Counted from the first letter of the stretch, positions 34,896 through 44,390 are shown. The stretch is 64,000 nt of DNA from Hymenobacter aranciens (GCF_030580865.1 NZ_JAUQSY010000005.1:62001-126000), one strand, 5' to 3'. A program made the numbers and translations. Notes: generated by a model not told the origin, from the letters alone.

Positions 34896-36716
34896 CTACT
34901 TGTTGCTCAGGACTACTACGTCCATTGGCTTGACGCTTACCTGCTTGATAGCTGCTTTCGTGAACACATCCCTGAACGCGCCCTTAGCCAAATCGGCGTG
35001 GGTAAACGTGGCCGGCTGGCTGCCCCGATTGATGATTACCAGCACTTCCTCCTTGCCCAGCGTGCGGCGGAAGGCGTAGAGCTTCTTAGCGTCATCGGTG
35101 GCCAGGGTGGTGAAGGTGCCCAGGCGGATGGCCGGGTAGCGCTGGCGCAGGCCGATAAACTTCTGATACCACGCAAATAGCTCGGGGTCAAACGCTACCG
35201 CGTCGGCGTCGTGCCGGGTTTGGTCGGGATTGAAGGTTTCGGAGTCGTACTTCTTATCGGCCCAGAGCATGGGCTTGCGGCAGTCGGGGTCGTTGGCGCC
35301 CCACAGGCCGGCTTCGTCGCCGTAGAAGAACATCGGCGAGCCCAGGTACAGCACCTGGAAGGCGGCAATCAGCTTCTGCCTTTGCCGCTGGGCGGGGGTG
35401 GGCTTGCGGGCGTTGTAGGTCTTGTTGTTGCCTTTCTGGCTCCAGTTGAAGTAGTCGCCCCACTTCACCATCTGCTTGCCGTCGGGGTTGGCCACGGCGC
35501 TGGCTATGCGGGTGGCGTCGTGGCTGTCCACGAGGTTCATCATGTTGAACGCCACGCCTTCACCGAAGGCTTCGCGCAGCTCCTTCAGGCGCGCGTCGAA
35601 CTGCGTGACGGTGCTGGCCGTGGCGTCCTGCACGAAGAAATCGTGCACGGCGAAGGCAAAGTTGTAATTCATGGTGGCGTCGAACTCGTCGCCGCTCAGG
35701 TAGGGGCGGGTTTTTTCGATGGGGTCCACCAACTCGGCCGTCATGTAGGCCTGGGGGTTGAGGCTGCGCACCCACTTGCGCCAGTCTTTCCAGAAAGGGT
35801 GGGCCACGTCGTAGGCCACGTCGAGCCGCCAGCCGTCGATGCCGTGGGCCGCGCCCTTGTCCATCGGGTTCATCCAGCGCTTGGTAGCGTTGAAAATGTA
35901 CTGCTTCGGCCCAGCCACCAGGCCCGCCTCGGTTTCCTTGAACTCGGGCAGGGTCTTCACGCCAAACCAGCCCTGGTAATCGAACTTAGTGCCTTTCACA
36001 TCGTCGCGCCAGCTTTTCACCGTGAACCAGTCGGCGTAGGGCGAAGCCTGCTGGTTTTTTTCTACATCGAGAAACGCGAAGCTGCGGGCGCCCATGTGGT
36101 TAAACACACCGTCGAAGATGATGTGCATCTTGCGCTTATGCACCTCGTCAATCAGCTTGAGGGCCAGCAAATCAGCCTTGGTCCAGGGCCAGGTGGCGGG
36201 GTCCAGGGGGTTTTCCTTGGCAATGAGCTTTTTGTCGCCCTCCGGGTCGGGGCCGAAGGTGGGGTCGACGTGGTGGTAGCACAGCGCGTCGTACTTGTGC
36301 GACGACGGCGACCAGAAAATCGGCGTCAGGTACAGCGAGTTAACGCCCAGCTTCTTCAGGTAGTCGAGCTTGTTGAGCACGCCCTGCAAATCGCCGCCGT
36401 AGCGCCGCCGCTGGATGTTGTACCCGATGTCCTTGCCGTTTTTCAGCTCGTAGGGCTGCAGCTGGTACCAGTCACTGCCCCAGGGATGAATCTGGAATGC
36501 CGACGAGTCATCGAAGGGGTAAGCCCCCTTCTGGTCAATTACTTTGGGGTCGTTGCCGGGGTCGCCGTTGCTGAAGCGCTCCGGAAAAATCTGATACCAC
36601 ACCACGCCCTTGCTCCACTGCGGGGTGAAATCCATCTGGGCCTGAACGGGTTGGGCAATGGCGGTTAGCGCTGGCAGGACCAGCAGCGCGAGCAAGGTTT
36701 GTTTTTGGGTCATCAT
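34896..36716 (-). CDS. Secreted GH13 alpha-amylase-family enzyme (second copy)
   Basis: 606 residues from MMTQKQ; this start gives a clean signal peptide (to about residue 27, PVQAQ) whereas the upstream extension does not. Without an N-terminal sandwich the catalytic barrel begins directly (VVWYQIFPERFSNGDPGNDP). Catalytic motifs: IIFDGVFNHMG, nucleophile in DGWRLDVAYD, acid/base in MTAELVDP, and LVDSHDATR. It is distinct from the GH13 protein at 23809-25695 in architecture and probably specificity. Substrate is likely a maltooligosaccharide. Followed without a gap by the esterase gene. Confidence 0.9.
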   Translation of the reverse strand: MMTQKQTLLALLVLPALTAIAQPVQAQMDFTPQWSKGVVWYQIFPERFSNGDPGNDPKVIDQKGAYPFDDSSAFQIHPWGSDWYQLQPYELKNGKDIGYNIQRRRYGGDLQGVLNKLDYLKKLGVNSLYLTPIFWSPSSHKYDALCYHHVDPTFGPDPEGDKKLIAKENPLDPATWPWTKADLLALKLIDEVHKRKMHIIFDGVFNHMGARSFAFLDVEKNQQASPYADWFTVKSWRDDVKGTKFDYQGWFGVKTLPEFKETEAGLVAGPKQYIFNATKRWMNPMDKGAAHGIDGWRLDVAYDVAHPFWKDWRKWVRSLNPQAYMTAELVDPIEKTRPYLSGDEFDATMNYNFAFAVHDFFVQDATASTVTQFDARLKELREAFGEGVAFNMMNLVDSHDATRIASAVANPDGKQMVKWGDYFNWSQKGNNKTYNARKPTPAQRQRQKLIAAFQVLYLGSPMFFYGDEAGLWGANDPDCRKPMLWADKKYDSETFNPDQTRHDADAVAFDPELFAWYQKFIGLRQRYPAIRLGTFTTLATDDAKKLYAFRRTLGKEEVLVIINRGSQPATFTHADLAKGAFRDVFTKAAIKQVSVKPMDVVVLSNK

Positions 36717-36802
36717 CAAAAGGGCAACAGCACTTGGGGTCGTCAAAACTACGCCCAGCGGGGCGTTTGTTTGAAATCCGACTCCCACGCGGGCACCCCA
36801 GT

Positions 36803-39247
36803 CTAGCCAGCGCGGCGCTTTTCGTCCTCGGCGCCGGTCTGGCGGCGACGGGTGGGGGCCAGCTTGTCGTTGCCGAAGCGGTAGCTGAAACTCAGCGTGG
36901 CGGCCCGCGAGTCGCGGCGCTGGTAGAAGTCTTCCACGTAGTTATCGTAGCGCGAGGTAGCCCGCGCCGGCTGGGTATAAAACAGGTCGCTGACGTTGAG
37001 TTTCAGCGTACCCCGGCGGCTCCAGAAGGTTTTTTGCACCGCCATGCTGATTTCGGCCGTTGAGCGCTGGGTGAGAAAGGCGTATACTTGGCGTGATTGG
37101 TACGTAGCGTTCAGCTCGGCGCTCCAGCTTTTGCCTAGCACCAAGCTGTGGTTCGAGCTCAGCTCCACGCTCAGGCCGCCGCGGTTGAGGGCGGTGCCGG
37201 CCAGTTCACCCTCGAAGCGCGTGTAGAAGCCCACCACGTTGGTGTAGGTTTTCCACCATTTGGTGATTTCCACCGGCGCCGTCAGGGTCAGGCTGTAGTA
37301 GTGCTGACGGCGGAGGTTGCGGGTGGTTGAGAGCACCGTGCTGTCGGTTTCGGGCTGCACCACGCCGATGAGCGGGTCGCTTATCAAACTGTAGCCCAGG
37401 CCCAGGCTGTACTGTTGCCGGAACGTGTGAGTCAAATTCAGGTTGTAGCTGGTTTGGGGCAGCAAACTGGGGTTGCCGCTGCCGAAGGTCGTTTTGTCAA
37501 TGATTTCGCGGAACGGGTTGAGCTGCGAGTACGAGGGCCGGTCGATGCGTCGGCTCAGGGCCAGACTCAGCTCGTGCTTGTCGCTGAGCGTGCGCTTGAG
37601 CGAGGCGCTGGGAAACAGCTGGAAGTAGTGGCGCGTGAAATCGGGGTATTCCAGCTGCCGGTCCTGCCGGCCCAGGGCGTTGGTTTGCTCGCCGCGCAGG
37701 CCGGCCTGCAGCGTCAGCCGGGGCTGGTTGTAGCTCAGGCTCAGGTAGCCCGCGTTGATATTTTCGTCGTAGCGGAAACGGTTGGAGCGGCTCGGGTTCA
37801 GCTGGCCGTCGGTGTAAAACCGCAGGTCGTTGTCGGCCGTCACCAGGCTGGCTTTCAGGCCCATTTCCAGCCCCAGCTGCTTGCTCAACGGGTGCGTGTA
37901 GTCGAGCTTGGCCGACTGAATAGCCAGTCGCCCGCGCTGGTCGCTGCTGCTGCTCGTCATCGACTCGCCCACCTGGAAGGTTTGCAGCAGCTGGTTGCGG
38001 CTGAGGCGGTAGCCAGCGTAGTCGAGGTCCAGGGTCATCTCGCGCTCGCCCAGCGAGTCGGCGAAGGCGTGGCGCAGGTTCAGGTTGGCGGCCGCGTTGG
38101 GTGAGTGCCCGGCGCGGTAGTTGGTTGAATTATAGGTTTGAACGCCGCCGCGCTGCTGGTCGCGCAGCACCGTCACGTTGGTGCCGTCGGCCTCGTTGCG
38201 GCTGTCGAGCCCGCTCACTACGGCGCCAATCGTGGTACGCGCCGAGAGGTTGTAGTCCAGCCCCGCCCGCCAGCTGTGCGAGCGCTGCACGTTGGGCAGG
38301 AAGTTGTCCTGGTCGGTGGTGCTGGTCAGCTCACGCCCGCCGCCAGTAAGGTTGTAAAAATCACGATGAATAGTGAGCTGGTTGAGCGAGGTACGCTCCG
38401 AATAATTGTAGGCGCCATTGATAGTCAGAGCCTTTTGCCGGTGGTTCAAGGTCAGGCCGCCGACGTAACGGTTAAACCGGCCCCGGCCGTAGCTGAGGTT
38501 GGTGGTGCCGTTGGTGCCCAGGCGCTGGTCCTTCTTCAGATTGATGGCGATGATGCCAGCCCCGCCCTGGGCGTCGTACTTAGCCGGCGGGTTGGTAATC
38601 AGCTCGATGGTGCTGAGCTGGTCGGCCGGCAGGGCGCGGAGGTAGTCGGCCAGCTCGGTGCCGGTCATGGGCTGGCGCTTGCCGTCGATGAGCACCAGCA
38701 GCCCCTGCCGGCCGCGCAAGGCCAGGTTGTCGCTGCCGTCCACCGTCACGCCCGGCGCGCGGCGCAACACGTCGAGCGAGGTGTTGCCCGCCGCCAGCGC
38801 TGAGTTCTCCACGTTCACTACCGTGCGGTCGGCAAGCCGCTCGTAAATGGGTTTTTGCCCCGTCACTTGCACTTCCTTAAGCTGCGTGGCCGCGCTGGTA
38901 GCCAGCGCCAATACCGGTAGGGCAACCGGCGCCCCCGCCACCGAAAACGCCGCCGACCAGCGCCGCTCAAACCCCACCTGCGCCGCCGACACCAGGTAGC
39001 GCCCGCCCGCCGCCCGCTCAAACTGAAACGCCCCCTTGGCGTCGCTAAACTCGGTTTTCACCACCAGCGAGTCGGCCGCCCGGTGCAGCGTCACGGTGGC
39101 GAATTCAATGGCCGCGCCGTCGGCGCTTTGCACCGTGCCGCGCACCTCGGCCGGTGCCTGGGCCCACGCCGCGGGCAGATTATTGAGAAAGCCAGTTGCT
39201 AACAGGACGCCCGAAATCAGGAGCCGCGAGTGGAGAAGTGCTTTCAT
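36803..39247 (-). CDS. TonB-dependent-receptor-like outer-membrane beta-barrel protein
   Basis: 814 residues with signal peptide (about 1-30). Residues 33-120 are a carboxypeptidase-regulatory-like domain (VRGTVQSADGAAIEFATVTL), followed by a plug domain (VVNVENSALAAGNTSLDVLR, then LRGRQGLLVLIDGKRQPM and LSTIELITNPPAKYDAQGGA) and a beta-barrel of the outer-membrane beta-barrel family 3 type ending in TLSFSYRFG. It is not a SusC-type protein, and no SusD partner is next to it. The ligand is unknown; these proteins import siderophores, peptides or sugars, or serve in surface assembly. Confidence 0.85.
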   Translation of the reverse strand: MKALLHSRLLISGVLLATGFLNNLPAAWAQAPAEVRGTVQSADGAAIEFATVTLHRAADSLVVKTEFSDAKGAFQFERAAGGRYLVSAAQVGFERRWSAAFSVAGAPVALPVLALATSAATQLKEVQVTGQKPIYERLADRTVVNVENSALAAGNTSLDVLRRAPGVTVDGSDNLALRGRQGLLVLIDGKRQPMTGTELADYLRALPADQLSTIELITNPPAKYDAQGGAGIIAINLKKDQRLGTNGTTNLSYGRGRFNRYVGGLTLNHRQKALTINGAYNYSERTSLNQLTIHRDFYNLTGGGRELTSTTDQDNFLPNVQRSHSWRAGLDYNLSARTTIGAVVSGLDSRNEADGTNVTVLRDQQRGGVQTYNSTNYRAGHSPNAAANLNLRHAFADSLGEREMTLDLDYAGYRLSRNQLLQTFQVGESMTSSSSDQRGRLAIQSAKLDYTHPLSKQLGLEMGLKASLVTADNDLRFYTDGQLNPSRSNRFRYDENINAGYLSLSYNQPRLTLQAGLRGEQTNALGRQDRQLEYPDFTRHYFQLFPSASLKRTLSDKHELSLALSRRIDRPSYSQLNPFREIIDKTTFGSGNPSLLPQTSYNLNLTHTFRQQYSLGLGYSLISDPLIGVVQPETDSTVLSTTRNLRRQHYYSLTLTAPVEITKWWKTYTNVVGFYTRFEGELAGTALNRGGLSVELSSNHSLVLGKSWSAELNATYQSRQVYAFLTQRSTAEISMAVQKTFWSRRGTLKLNVSDLFYTQPARATSRYDNYVEDFYQRRDSRAATLSFSYRFGNDKLAPTRRRQTGAEDEKRRAG

Positions 39248-39380
39248 GCTGAAAACAGGTTTTGCAGGAGGGGAAGGTCTTCCTTTTGTATGGTCTATGA
39301 TATGTCATAAAGGTTGCCTGGGTAAGAGTGTTTTTTTAATTCTAACGGGATTCAAGTAGTGGGCCAGCAGAACGGTTTTG

Positions 39381-39812
39381 CTAAACGGGTGGCGCGCAGT
39401 TGCTGGCAATACGCTCCAGCAGGCGCTGTAGCTGAGTGCGTTCCTCCGGGCTGATGCCATCGAGGGCGAGGGCGCGGTTCTGGAGCACGATGGGCTGCAC
39501 GGCGTCGAGGATGCGCTGGCCGGCGGCGGTCACGCGGAGCTGGGTGCGGCGGCCATCATGCGGCAGCGGCACGGCCGAGAGCAGACCGCGCCGGGTGAGC
39601 AGCCCGAGGATGCGTGCCACCGAGGCCTGGTCCTTAAACACCCGCTCGGCAATCTCGTGCTGGGTCAGGTCGTCGTGCTCCAGCAGCACCTGCAGCACCA
39701 GCCACTGGTCGATGGTGATGTCGAGCCCGGCCCGGTCGAGGGTGGCCTGGGCCATGCGCCGGTAGCTGCGGATGGCTTTGTCGAGCGAGTAAAAGAGGAT
39801 GGAGGACAGCAT
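39381..39812 (-). CDS. MarR-family transcriptional regulator
   Basis: 143 residues. Winged helix-turn-helix with DLTQHEIAERVFKDQASVAR as recognition region and LPHDGRRTQLRVTAAGQRIL as the wing, both typical of MarR. It starts four bases after the stop of the receiver-Crp gene, so it is in the same operon as the two-component pair. No ligand-binding cysteine is present in the DNA-binding domain. Confidence 0.9.
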   Translation of the reverse strand: MLSSILFYSLDKAIRSYRRMAQATLDRAGLDITIDQWLVLQVLLEHDDLTQHEIAERVFKDQASVARILGLLTRRGLLSAVPLPHDGRRTQLRVTAAGQRILDAVQPIVLQNRALALDGISPEERTQLQRLLERIASNCAPPV

Positions 39813-39816
39813 GTGC

Positions 39817-40875
39817 TTACCAGTTATTGCGCCGCAGCTTGTCCGGTTGCAGCACCTGCAAGGTTTTGGGCGTCAGCTCCAGCAGGCCATCCTGTCGGAA
39901 CTCGCTCAGCGTGCGGCTCAATGACTCGGGCGCGGTGCCGACGAGGGCCGCCAAATCCTCGCGGGAGAGGTGGATGAGGGGGGCGGCGGGCTGGGCGGCC
40001 ACCGCCTGGGCGTGCAGCTGCAGCAGCGCATCGGCCACGCGGCGGCGCAGCGAGTGGTAGGCCATGCTGGTGAGCTGGTCTTCGCGCTCGCGTACCCGGC
40101 CGGCCAGCAGGCGAATAAATTGCTGACTTACTTGAGTATTGCGCAGCAGCAAGTCGTTGAAATCATCGGCCGGGATGTGCAGCAGCACCGCATCGTCCAG
40201 CGCCACGGCCGACTCGGGCTGCGGAGTATTCTCCAGTAAGGCCGGGTAGCCAAAAAACTCGCCGGGCTGGTAAAAATTAGTTATCAACTCCTTGCCGTTG
40301 GCGGTGTTGCGCACGGTTTTTACGCGGCCGCTTTGCACGAAATACACGCGGTTGGCCTCGTCGCCCTCGGCGTAGATAATCTGCTTGCGCGGGGCGGGGT
40401 GGGGGCGGCGCTCGGCGGTGAGGCTGGCCAGCCCGTTGGCCTGCCGGGCATCGTGCAGAAACTGCGTGAGGCCCTCGGCGGTGGGCGCGTAGTCGGGCCG
40501 CAGCTGCTGGAAGCGGGCCAGCCGGCTGCTCACGGCGCTCAGCAACTCGCTTTCCTCGAAGGGCTTGGTGAGGTAGTCGTCGGCGCCCAGCTCCATGCCG
40601 CGGCGCAGGTCGGCGCGCTCGGTTTTGGCGGTGAGGAAGATGAAGGGGATGCCGGCCAGCTGCGGGTTCTGGTTAAAGATGTGGAGCACGCCGTAGCCGT
40701 CGAGCACCGGCATCATGATGTCGCAGATGACGAGGTCGGGGCGCTCGGTTAGGGCCTTTGCCACGCCGGTTTTGCCATTTTCGGCCGTCAGCACGCGGTA
40801 GTTGGCCAGCTCCAGGATTTCGGCGGTGTTTTCGCGGATAATCTCGTGGTCCTCAATCAGCAGGATGGTTTTCAT
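39817..40875 (-). CDS. Response regulator with receiver and Crp/Fnr-type output domain
   Basis: 352 residues from MKTILLIEDH. The receiver domain (about 1-120) has DLVICDIMMPVLDGYG with the phospho-Asp and DYLTKPFEE with the Lys. A cyclic-nucleotide-binding-like beta-roll follows (about 165-270, VYFVQSGRVKTVRNTANGKE and GEFFGYPALLEN), then a Crp-type helix-turn-helix (REDLAALVGTAPESLSRTLS). A receiver fused to a full Crp/Fnr module is unusual: phosphorylation and an effector could both control one regulator. The gene overlaps the histidine kinase by 23 bases. Confidence 0.9.
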   Translation of the reverse strand: MKTILLIEDHEIIRENTAEILELANYRVLTAENGKTGVAKALTERPDLVICDIMMPVLDGYGVLHIFNQNPQLAGIPFIFLTAKTERADLRRGMELGADDYLTKPFEESELLSAVSSRLARFQQLRPDYAPTAEGLTQFLHDARQANGLASLTAERRPHPAPRKQIIYAEGDEANRVYFVQSGRVKTVRNTANGKELITNFYQPGEFFGYPALLENTPQPESAVALDDAVLLHIPADDFNDLLLRNTQVSQQFIRLLAGRVREREDQLTSMAYHSLRRRVADALLQLHAQAVAAQPAAPLIHLSREDLAALVGTAPESLSRTLSEFRQDGLLELTPKTLQVLQPDKLRRNNW

Positions 40876-42463
40876 ACGGCACGGTGATGGTGACGGTGGT
40901 GCCCTGGCCCAGCGCACTTTGCAGGGCAATGGTGCCACCTAGCAACTCCAGGTAGCGGGCAATGATATAGAGCCCCAGCCCGGTGCCGGGGACGTTGGTA
41001 ACGCTGCGCGCCCGAAAGAAGCGCTCAAACAGATGGCCTTGGTCTTCAGGGGAAATGCCGACGCCCTGGTCCTGCACGCTGAGCGTGAGCAAGCCGTCGT
41101 GGGAGTTGGCGCGCACCGTGACGGTGGTATTTTCGGCCGAATACTTCAGCGCGTTCGAGAGCAGGTTGACCAGGATTTTGCGCAGCAGCGAGGGGTCGAG
41201 CCAGAGCGGGCCGGAGCAGTCGATGTGCTGCTCAATCACTTGCCCGGCTTTGCGCAGGCCCTGCGCGTCGATAATGGCCTCGTGGAGCAGGGTGGGGAAG
41301 TAGATACGGGCCGGGCGCGCCTCTACCTTGCCTTCCTCGATGCGGCCCACCGACAGGAATTCCTCCAGAATATCATTGAGATGCGTAACCGACGTGCGGA
41401 TGCGTTCGAGGTGGCGCACGCGCTTATCCTGCTGCTCGGCGGCGGGGTATTTTTCGATGAGCGAGGCCGAGGTGAGCACGGCGGTTAGGGGCGTGCGGAA
41501 CTCGTGTGAGGCCATGCTCACGAAGCGCGATTTCAGCTCGCCCAGCTCCTGCTCGGCGGCCAGGGCCTGGGCCAGCTCGCTCTGGCGCTGCTCCAGCTGC
41601 GCCAGGGTGCTGAGCAGGGCCTGGGTGCGGTCGGCCACCTTCTGCTCCAGCTCGGTATTGAGGGCTTCCACGCGCTGGCGCTCGGCTTGCAGGGCCTGGT
41701 CGGCGGTGCGCTTAGCGCTGATATCGAAAACGTAAGAAACAACGAATAGCTCGTCATCCAAGGTGAAGTAGCTCAGGCTGACTTCGACCGGGAACACGGA
41801 GCCGTCGCGGCGCTGGCCGGCAAGGTCGCCGCGGTGGGCGCCCATGCTGCGCACGGCCGGCTGGGTGTTGAACGACTCGCGCAGCTGCTCGTGGTGGCGC
41901 CCGGCGGCGCGGGGCACCAGCTGGTCGATGCTCAGCTGCAGCAGCTCGCCCTCGGGGTAGGCAAACTGCTGGTGGGCCATCTGATTGGCCGATACGATAA
42001 GGCCGGCCCGGTCGCAGACGATGATGCCGATGGTGGCATTGGCCACCACGGCTTCGAAGCGGCGCACGCTCTGGGCCAGGGCCCGCTCGGCTTGCTGCAG
42101 GCGGCCGGGCTGGCCCAGGCGCACCAGCAGGTAGTCAGTGTTTTCGGCCTGGAAAGAGCTCATGGTGAGGTGCACAATTAGGGGGTGGCCATCGTGCGTG
42201 ATGAGCTCCACGTCCAGCTCCTGCGGGCCAGTGTGCAGGGCGGCAGCGGTGAGCTGCACCCAGTCGGCGGCCGTGAGGGCGGGGCCCGCCAGCGGCACCT
42301 CAGCCGCCAGGAATTCTGCTTCCGAGCCGAAGCCCAGTAGCCGCGCCCCGGCCGGACTCACGCGCACGAAGCGGCTGCGCGCCACGGCGTAAAGGCCCAG
42401 AAAATCCGGCGCCTGCTCAAACAGCGTTCTGGCAATGGCGGCGGGCAGCGGGGGAGAGGGCAT
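40853..42463 (-). CDS. PAS-domain sensor histidine kinase
   Basis: 536 residues from MPSPPLPAAI (an upstream ATG at 42481 is possible). No transmembrane segment is evident. Two PAS domains (about 15-125 and 135-255, the second with ANATIGIIVCDRAGLIVSAN), a coiled coil, then the HisKA phospho-acceptor in FVSMASHEFRTPLTAVLTSA and an ATPase domain with LLSNALKYSAENTT, DQGVGI and GTGLGLYI. It overlaps the receiver-Crp gene, its evident partner. A soluble PAS kinase suggests an internal redox or metabolic signal. Confidence 0.9.
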   Translation of the reverse strand: MPSPPLPAAIARTLFEQAPDFLGLYAVARSRFVRVSPAGARLLGFGSEAEFLAAEVPLAGPALTAADWVQLTAAALHTGPQELDVELITHDGHPLIVHLTMSSFQAENTDYLLVRLGQPGRLQQAERALAQSVRRFEAVVANATIGIIVCDRAGLIVSANQMAHQQFAYPEGELLQLSIDQLVPRAAGRHHEQLRESFNTQPAVRSMGAHRGDLAGQRRDGSVFPVEVSLSYFTLDDELFVVSYVFDISAKRTADQALQAERQRVEALNTELEQKVADRTQALLSTLAQLEQRQSELAQALAAEQELGELKSRFVSMASHEFRTPLTAVLTSASLIEKYPAAEQQDKRVRHLERIRTSVTHLNDILEEFLSVGRIEEGKVEARPARIYFPTLLHEAIIDAQGLRKAGQVIEQHIDCSGPLWLDPSLLRKILVNLLSNALKYSAENTTVTVRANSHDGLLTLSVQDQGVGISPEDQGHLFERFFRARSVTNVPGTGLGLYIIARYLELLGGTIALQSALGQGTTVTITVPYENHPAD

Positions 42464-42515
42464 GAGACGAATCGCGAGCAACGGGCCCGCAAGTTCTGCC
42501 GAAATCGGCGGCCGC

Positions 42516-42632
42516 TGGTCCGGCGCCCTAGGCGTCCGACCGGTTTAGCTGTCGTAACTATTTTTTTATTAATAGGTTGGGTGTAATTGTTCTGGCGTCA
42601 ACCGGTCGGACGCCTGGGGCGTCGGACCGGTG
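42516..42632. repeat. Pair of inverted REP-like hairpins
   Basis: GCGTCCGACCGGTT at 42532-42545 is the exact reverse complement of AACCGGTCGGACGC at 42600-42613, and the similarity extends outward to about 30 bases with a few mismatches (42516-42545 against 42600-42631). The right arm is itself a near-perfect hairpin: CCGGTCGGACGCC and GGCGTCGGACCGG around TGG. An AT-rich spacer with a run of seven T separates the two arms. The layout resembles bacterial REP/BIME units. Confidence 0.75.
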
Positions 42633-42763
42633 GGCGACATCGTTCTGCCACTAGCTTCGCCCTGCCTTACACCGCCCGCGAAAAGCACTGGCAGCTGGTG
42701 CGCCGCGGCCGCTACGCCGAGTTCAACCTGGCCTGGCTGCGGCAGGGCGTGGAGTGGGTGTAG
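42632..42763 (+). pseudogene. Fragment of coproporphyrinogen III oxidase (hemF) C-terminal region
   Basis: One plus-strand frame without a start reads SFALPYTAREKHWQLVRRGR followed by YAEFNLAW and ends in LRQGVEWV and TAG. This matches the PY.ERE..QL.RRGRYVEFNLVWDRG region of HemF. The rest of the gene is missing on both sides: upstream lies the REP-like hairpin, downstream the frame leaves the HemF pattern after NLAW and stops. It is a displaced or residual gene fragment. Confidence 0.65.
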
Positions 42764-42803
42764 CAGCTGCAAATACCATAATCAGCTTGCAACCAGGTAG
42801 GTG

Positions 42804-44390
42804 TTACCAGCTGCTGCCTGCCCCGCCGCCGCCCGACGACCCGCCGCTGCTGGAGCCACTCGAGCTGCTGCCCGACGATGACGACCCACCCGACGACGAG
42901 CTGCTGGAGCTGCTCTGACGCGCAATTTCGTACCGCGCTTTCACCTCATGCTGGCAAAAACGGCAGCGCGAAATGCGCCAGCCCCAGCCGCCGGAGCTGG
43001 TGGTGGCCGCCTGCACCGTCTTGTTTTCCACGAACATGAGCGTGCGGTGCTTGCAGCTGGGGCAGGTGGTGGCTGAGCTGTGCAGGTTGGGGTACGCCAG
43101 CTGCTCGTGCGTGGCGCAGGAGGGGCACTGCCACAAATCGTAATCGATTGACTCTATGGTTTCTTCTGTTTGCTGGCCGGGCGCCAGATACGATTTTTCC
43201 TGCTCGGCCGTGAGGCGTAGCATGGGCTGGAGGCAGGTGGGACACAGGGGTGGCGTGTCGCGCAGCGCCTGCAGGCGCTGCCGGTGCCAGGGCCAGTAGA
43301 AGGCCAGCGCCAGCGGAAACAGCACCGCCGTAAAGCCCAGGTGATGATGCGACTGCGCCAGCCGCCGGTACTGCTCGTGCGGGCTCAGGGCCTGCCAGTC
43401 GGCCTGCCGGCTGCGCCGGTACAGCCAGCCAAAATAGCCGTGCAGGTACAGCAGCGCCAGTAGGTAGCCCACGCCCAGCAGCTGCCAGGTACTAATCCCT
43501 GGGTAGTTTAGCCGCACCAGCAGCGCCACCATCACCGCTACCACCCCCAGCGAATGCGGCCACCAGCTGCCGCTGCCCCGCGTGGTAAGATGAGCCAGGG
43601 CCAGGTACAGCCCCAAAAGCCCCACAATCAGCACCCAGAAGCCCACCGCCGACTCTTCCCCAGCGTCATCGCCGCCCTGCCCGACCAAGCTCACGGCGGG
43701 GTCCTCGATTTGAACTGGGACAACGTCGAGCATATGGTCCATTTGCTCCTGCTGGGCCGCCACCAGGCTATCGATGCGCGCTTTCACGCTGTCGAAGTGC
43801 GAGGCGTGGCCGGGGCCGCTGCTGCGCACCACCGCCGGCCGCAGCCGCCGGATGAGGGCGTCCACGCCCTGCTGCACGGCCACGTCGTAGCGGCCTTCGC
43901 GGGCCGGCGCAATCATGTGCTGCTGCTGAATGCGGTAGCAAATGGCGTCGGGCAGGTCGCCCTCCAGGCCGTAGCCAGTTTCGAACTCAATGCGGTGCTG
44001 GTCCTCTACCAGCAGCATCAGCAGGCCGTTGTTCGTGGCCTTGTCGCCGATTTTCCATTTGTTAAACAGCTCATAAGCTGCCGTTTTCGGCACCGCCTCG
44101 CCGATGCTGCGCACCAGCACCACGTCGATGTGGGCGCGGCCCGAGTGGTCGAGGCTGTCGAGCCGGGCATTGAGCGCGGCTACGGTGCCGAAGTCCAGCA
44201 AGCTGTCGGGGTCGCTGACGTAGCTTTCGCCCAGGGTTTTGGGGTCGGGAATGGTGGTCAGGTAGTTATCAGCCGTGATGCGGGCGGGTGGTTCTGCCTG
44301 CTGGCAGCCGCCGAGCAATACTGTGATAAATAGCGCTAGCAACCAAGGGCTTTTCAGGTTAGTAGTCAATCGGAAGGCTGATAACGTCAT
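42804..44390 (-). CDS. TPM-domain lipoprotein with zinc-ribbon-like segments and Ser/Gly-rich tail
   Basis: 528 residues from MTLSAFRL; a lipobox LLGGCQQ around residue 28 predicts a lipid-anchored protein (an ATG five codons upstream is also possible). A TPM domain follows (about 40-180, ESYVSDPDSLLDFGTVAALN ... NNGLLMLLVEDQHRIEFETG), then two or three transmembrane helices (about 245-345). The C-terminal part has four CxxC pairs (CPTCLQPM, CPSCATHE, CPSCKHR, CRFCQHE) able to form two zinc ribbons, and ends in a long Ser/Gly tract and a final Trp. TPM proteins are linked to photosystem repair in plants and envelope functions in bacteria; the role here is unknown. Confidence 0.8.
   Translation of the reverse strand: MTLSAFRLTTNLKSPWLLALFITVLLGGCQQAEPPARITADNYLTTIPDPKTLGESYVSDPDSLLDFGTVAALNARLDSLDHSGRAHIDVVLVRSIGEAVPKTAAYELFNKWKIGDKATNNGLLMLLVEDQHRIEFETGYGLEGDLPDAICYRIQQQHMIAPAREGRYDVAVQQGVDALIRRLRPAVVRSSGPGHASHFDSVKARIDSLVAAQQEQMDHMLDVVPVQIEDPAVSLVGQGGDDAGEESAVGFWVLIVGLLGLYLALAHLTTRGSGSWWPHSLGVVAVMVALLVRLNYPGISTWQLLGVGYLLALLYLHGYFGWLYRRSRQADWQALSPHEQYRRLAQSHHHLGFTAVLFPLALAFYWPWHRQRLQALRDTPPLCPTCLQPMLRLTAEQEKSYLAPGQQTEETIESIDYDLWQCPSCATHEQLAYPNLHSSATTCPSCKHRTLMFVENKTVQAATTSSGGWGWRISRCRFCQHEVKARYEIARQSSSSSSSSGGSSSSGSSSSGSSSGGSSGGGGAGSSW

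Noticed and set aside
35211-36668. 485-codon open frame opposite the second GH13 gene
   Set aside because: Same reason: GC-driven antisense frame over a gene with complete catalytic motifs.
36803-39247. SusC-type starch receptor
   Set aside because: Lacks the long SusC N-terminal TonB box pattern and any SusD neighbour; the barrel resembles outer-membrane beta-barrel family 3.
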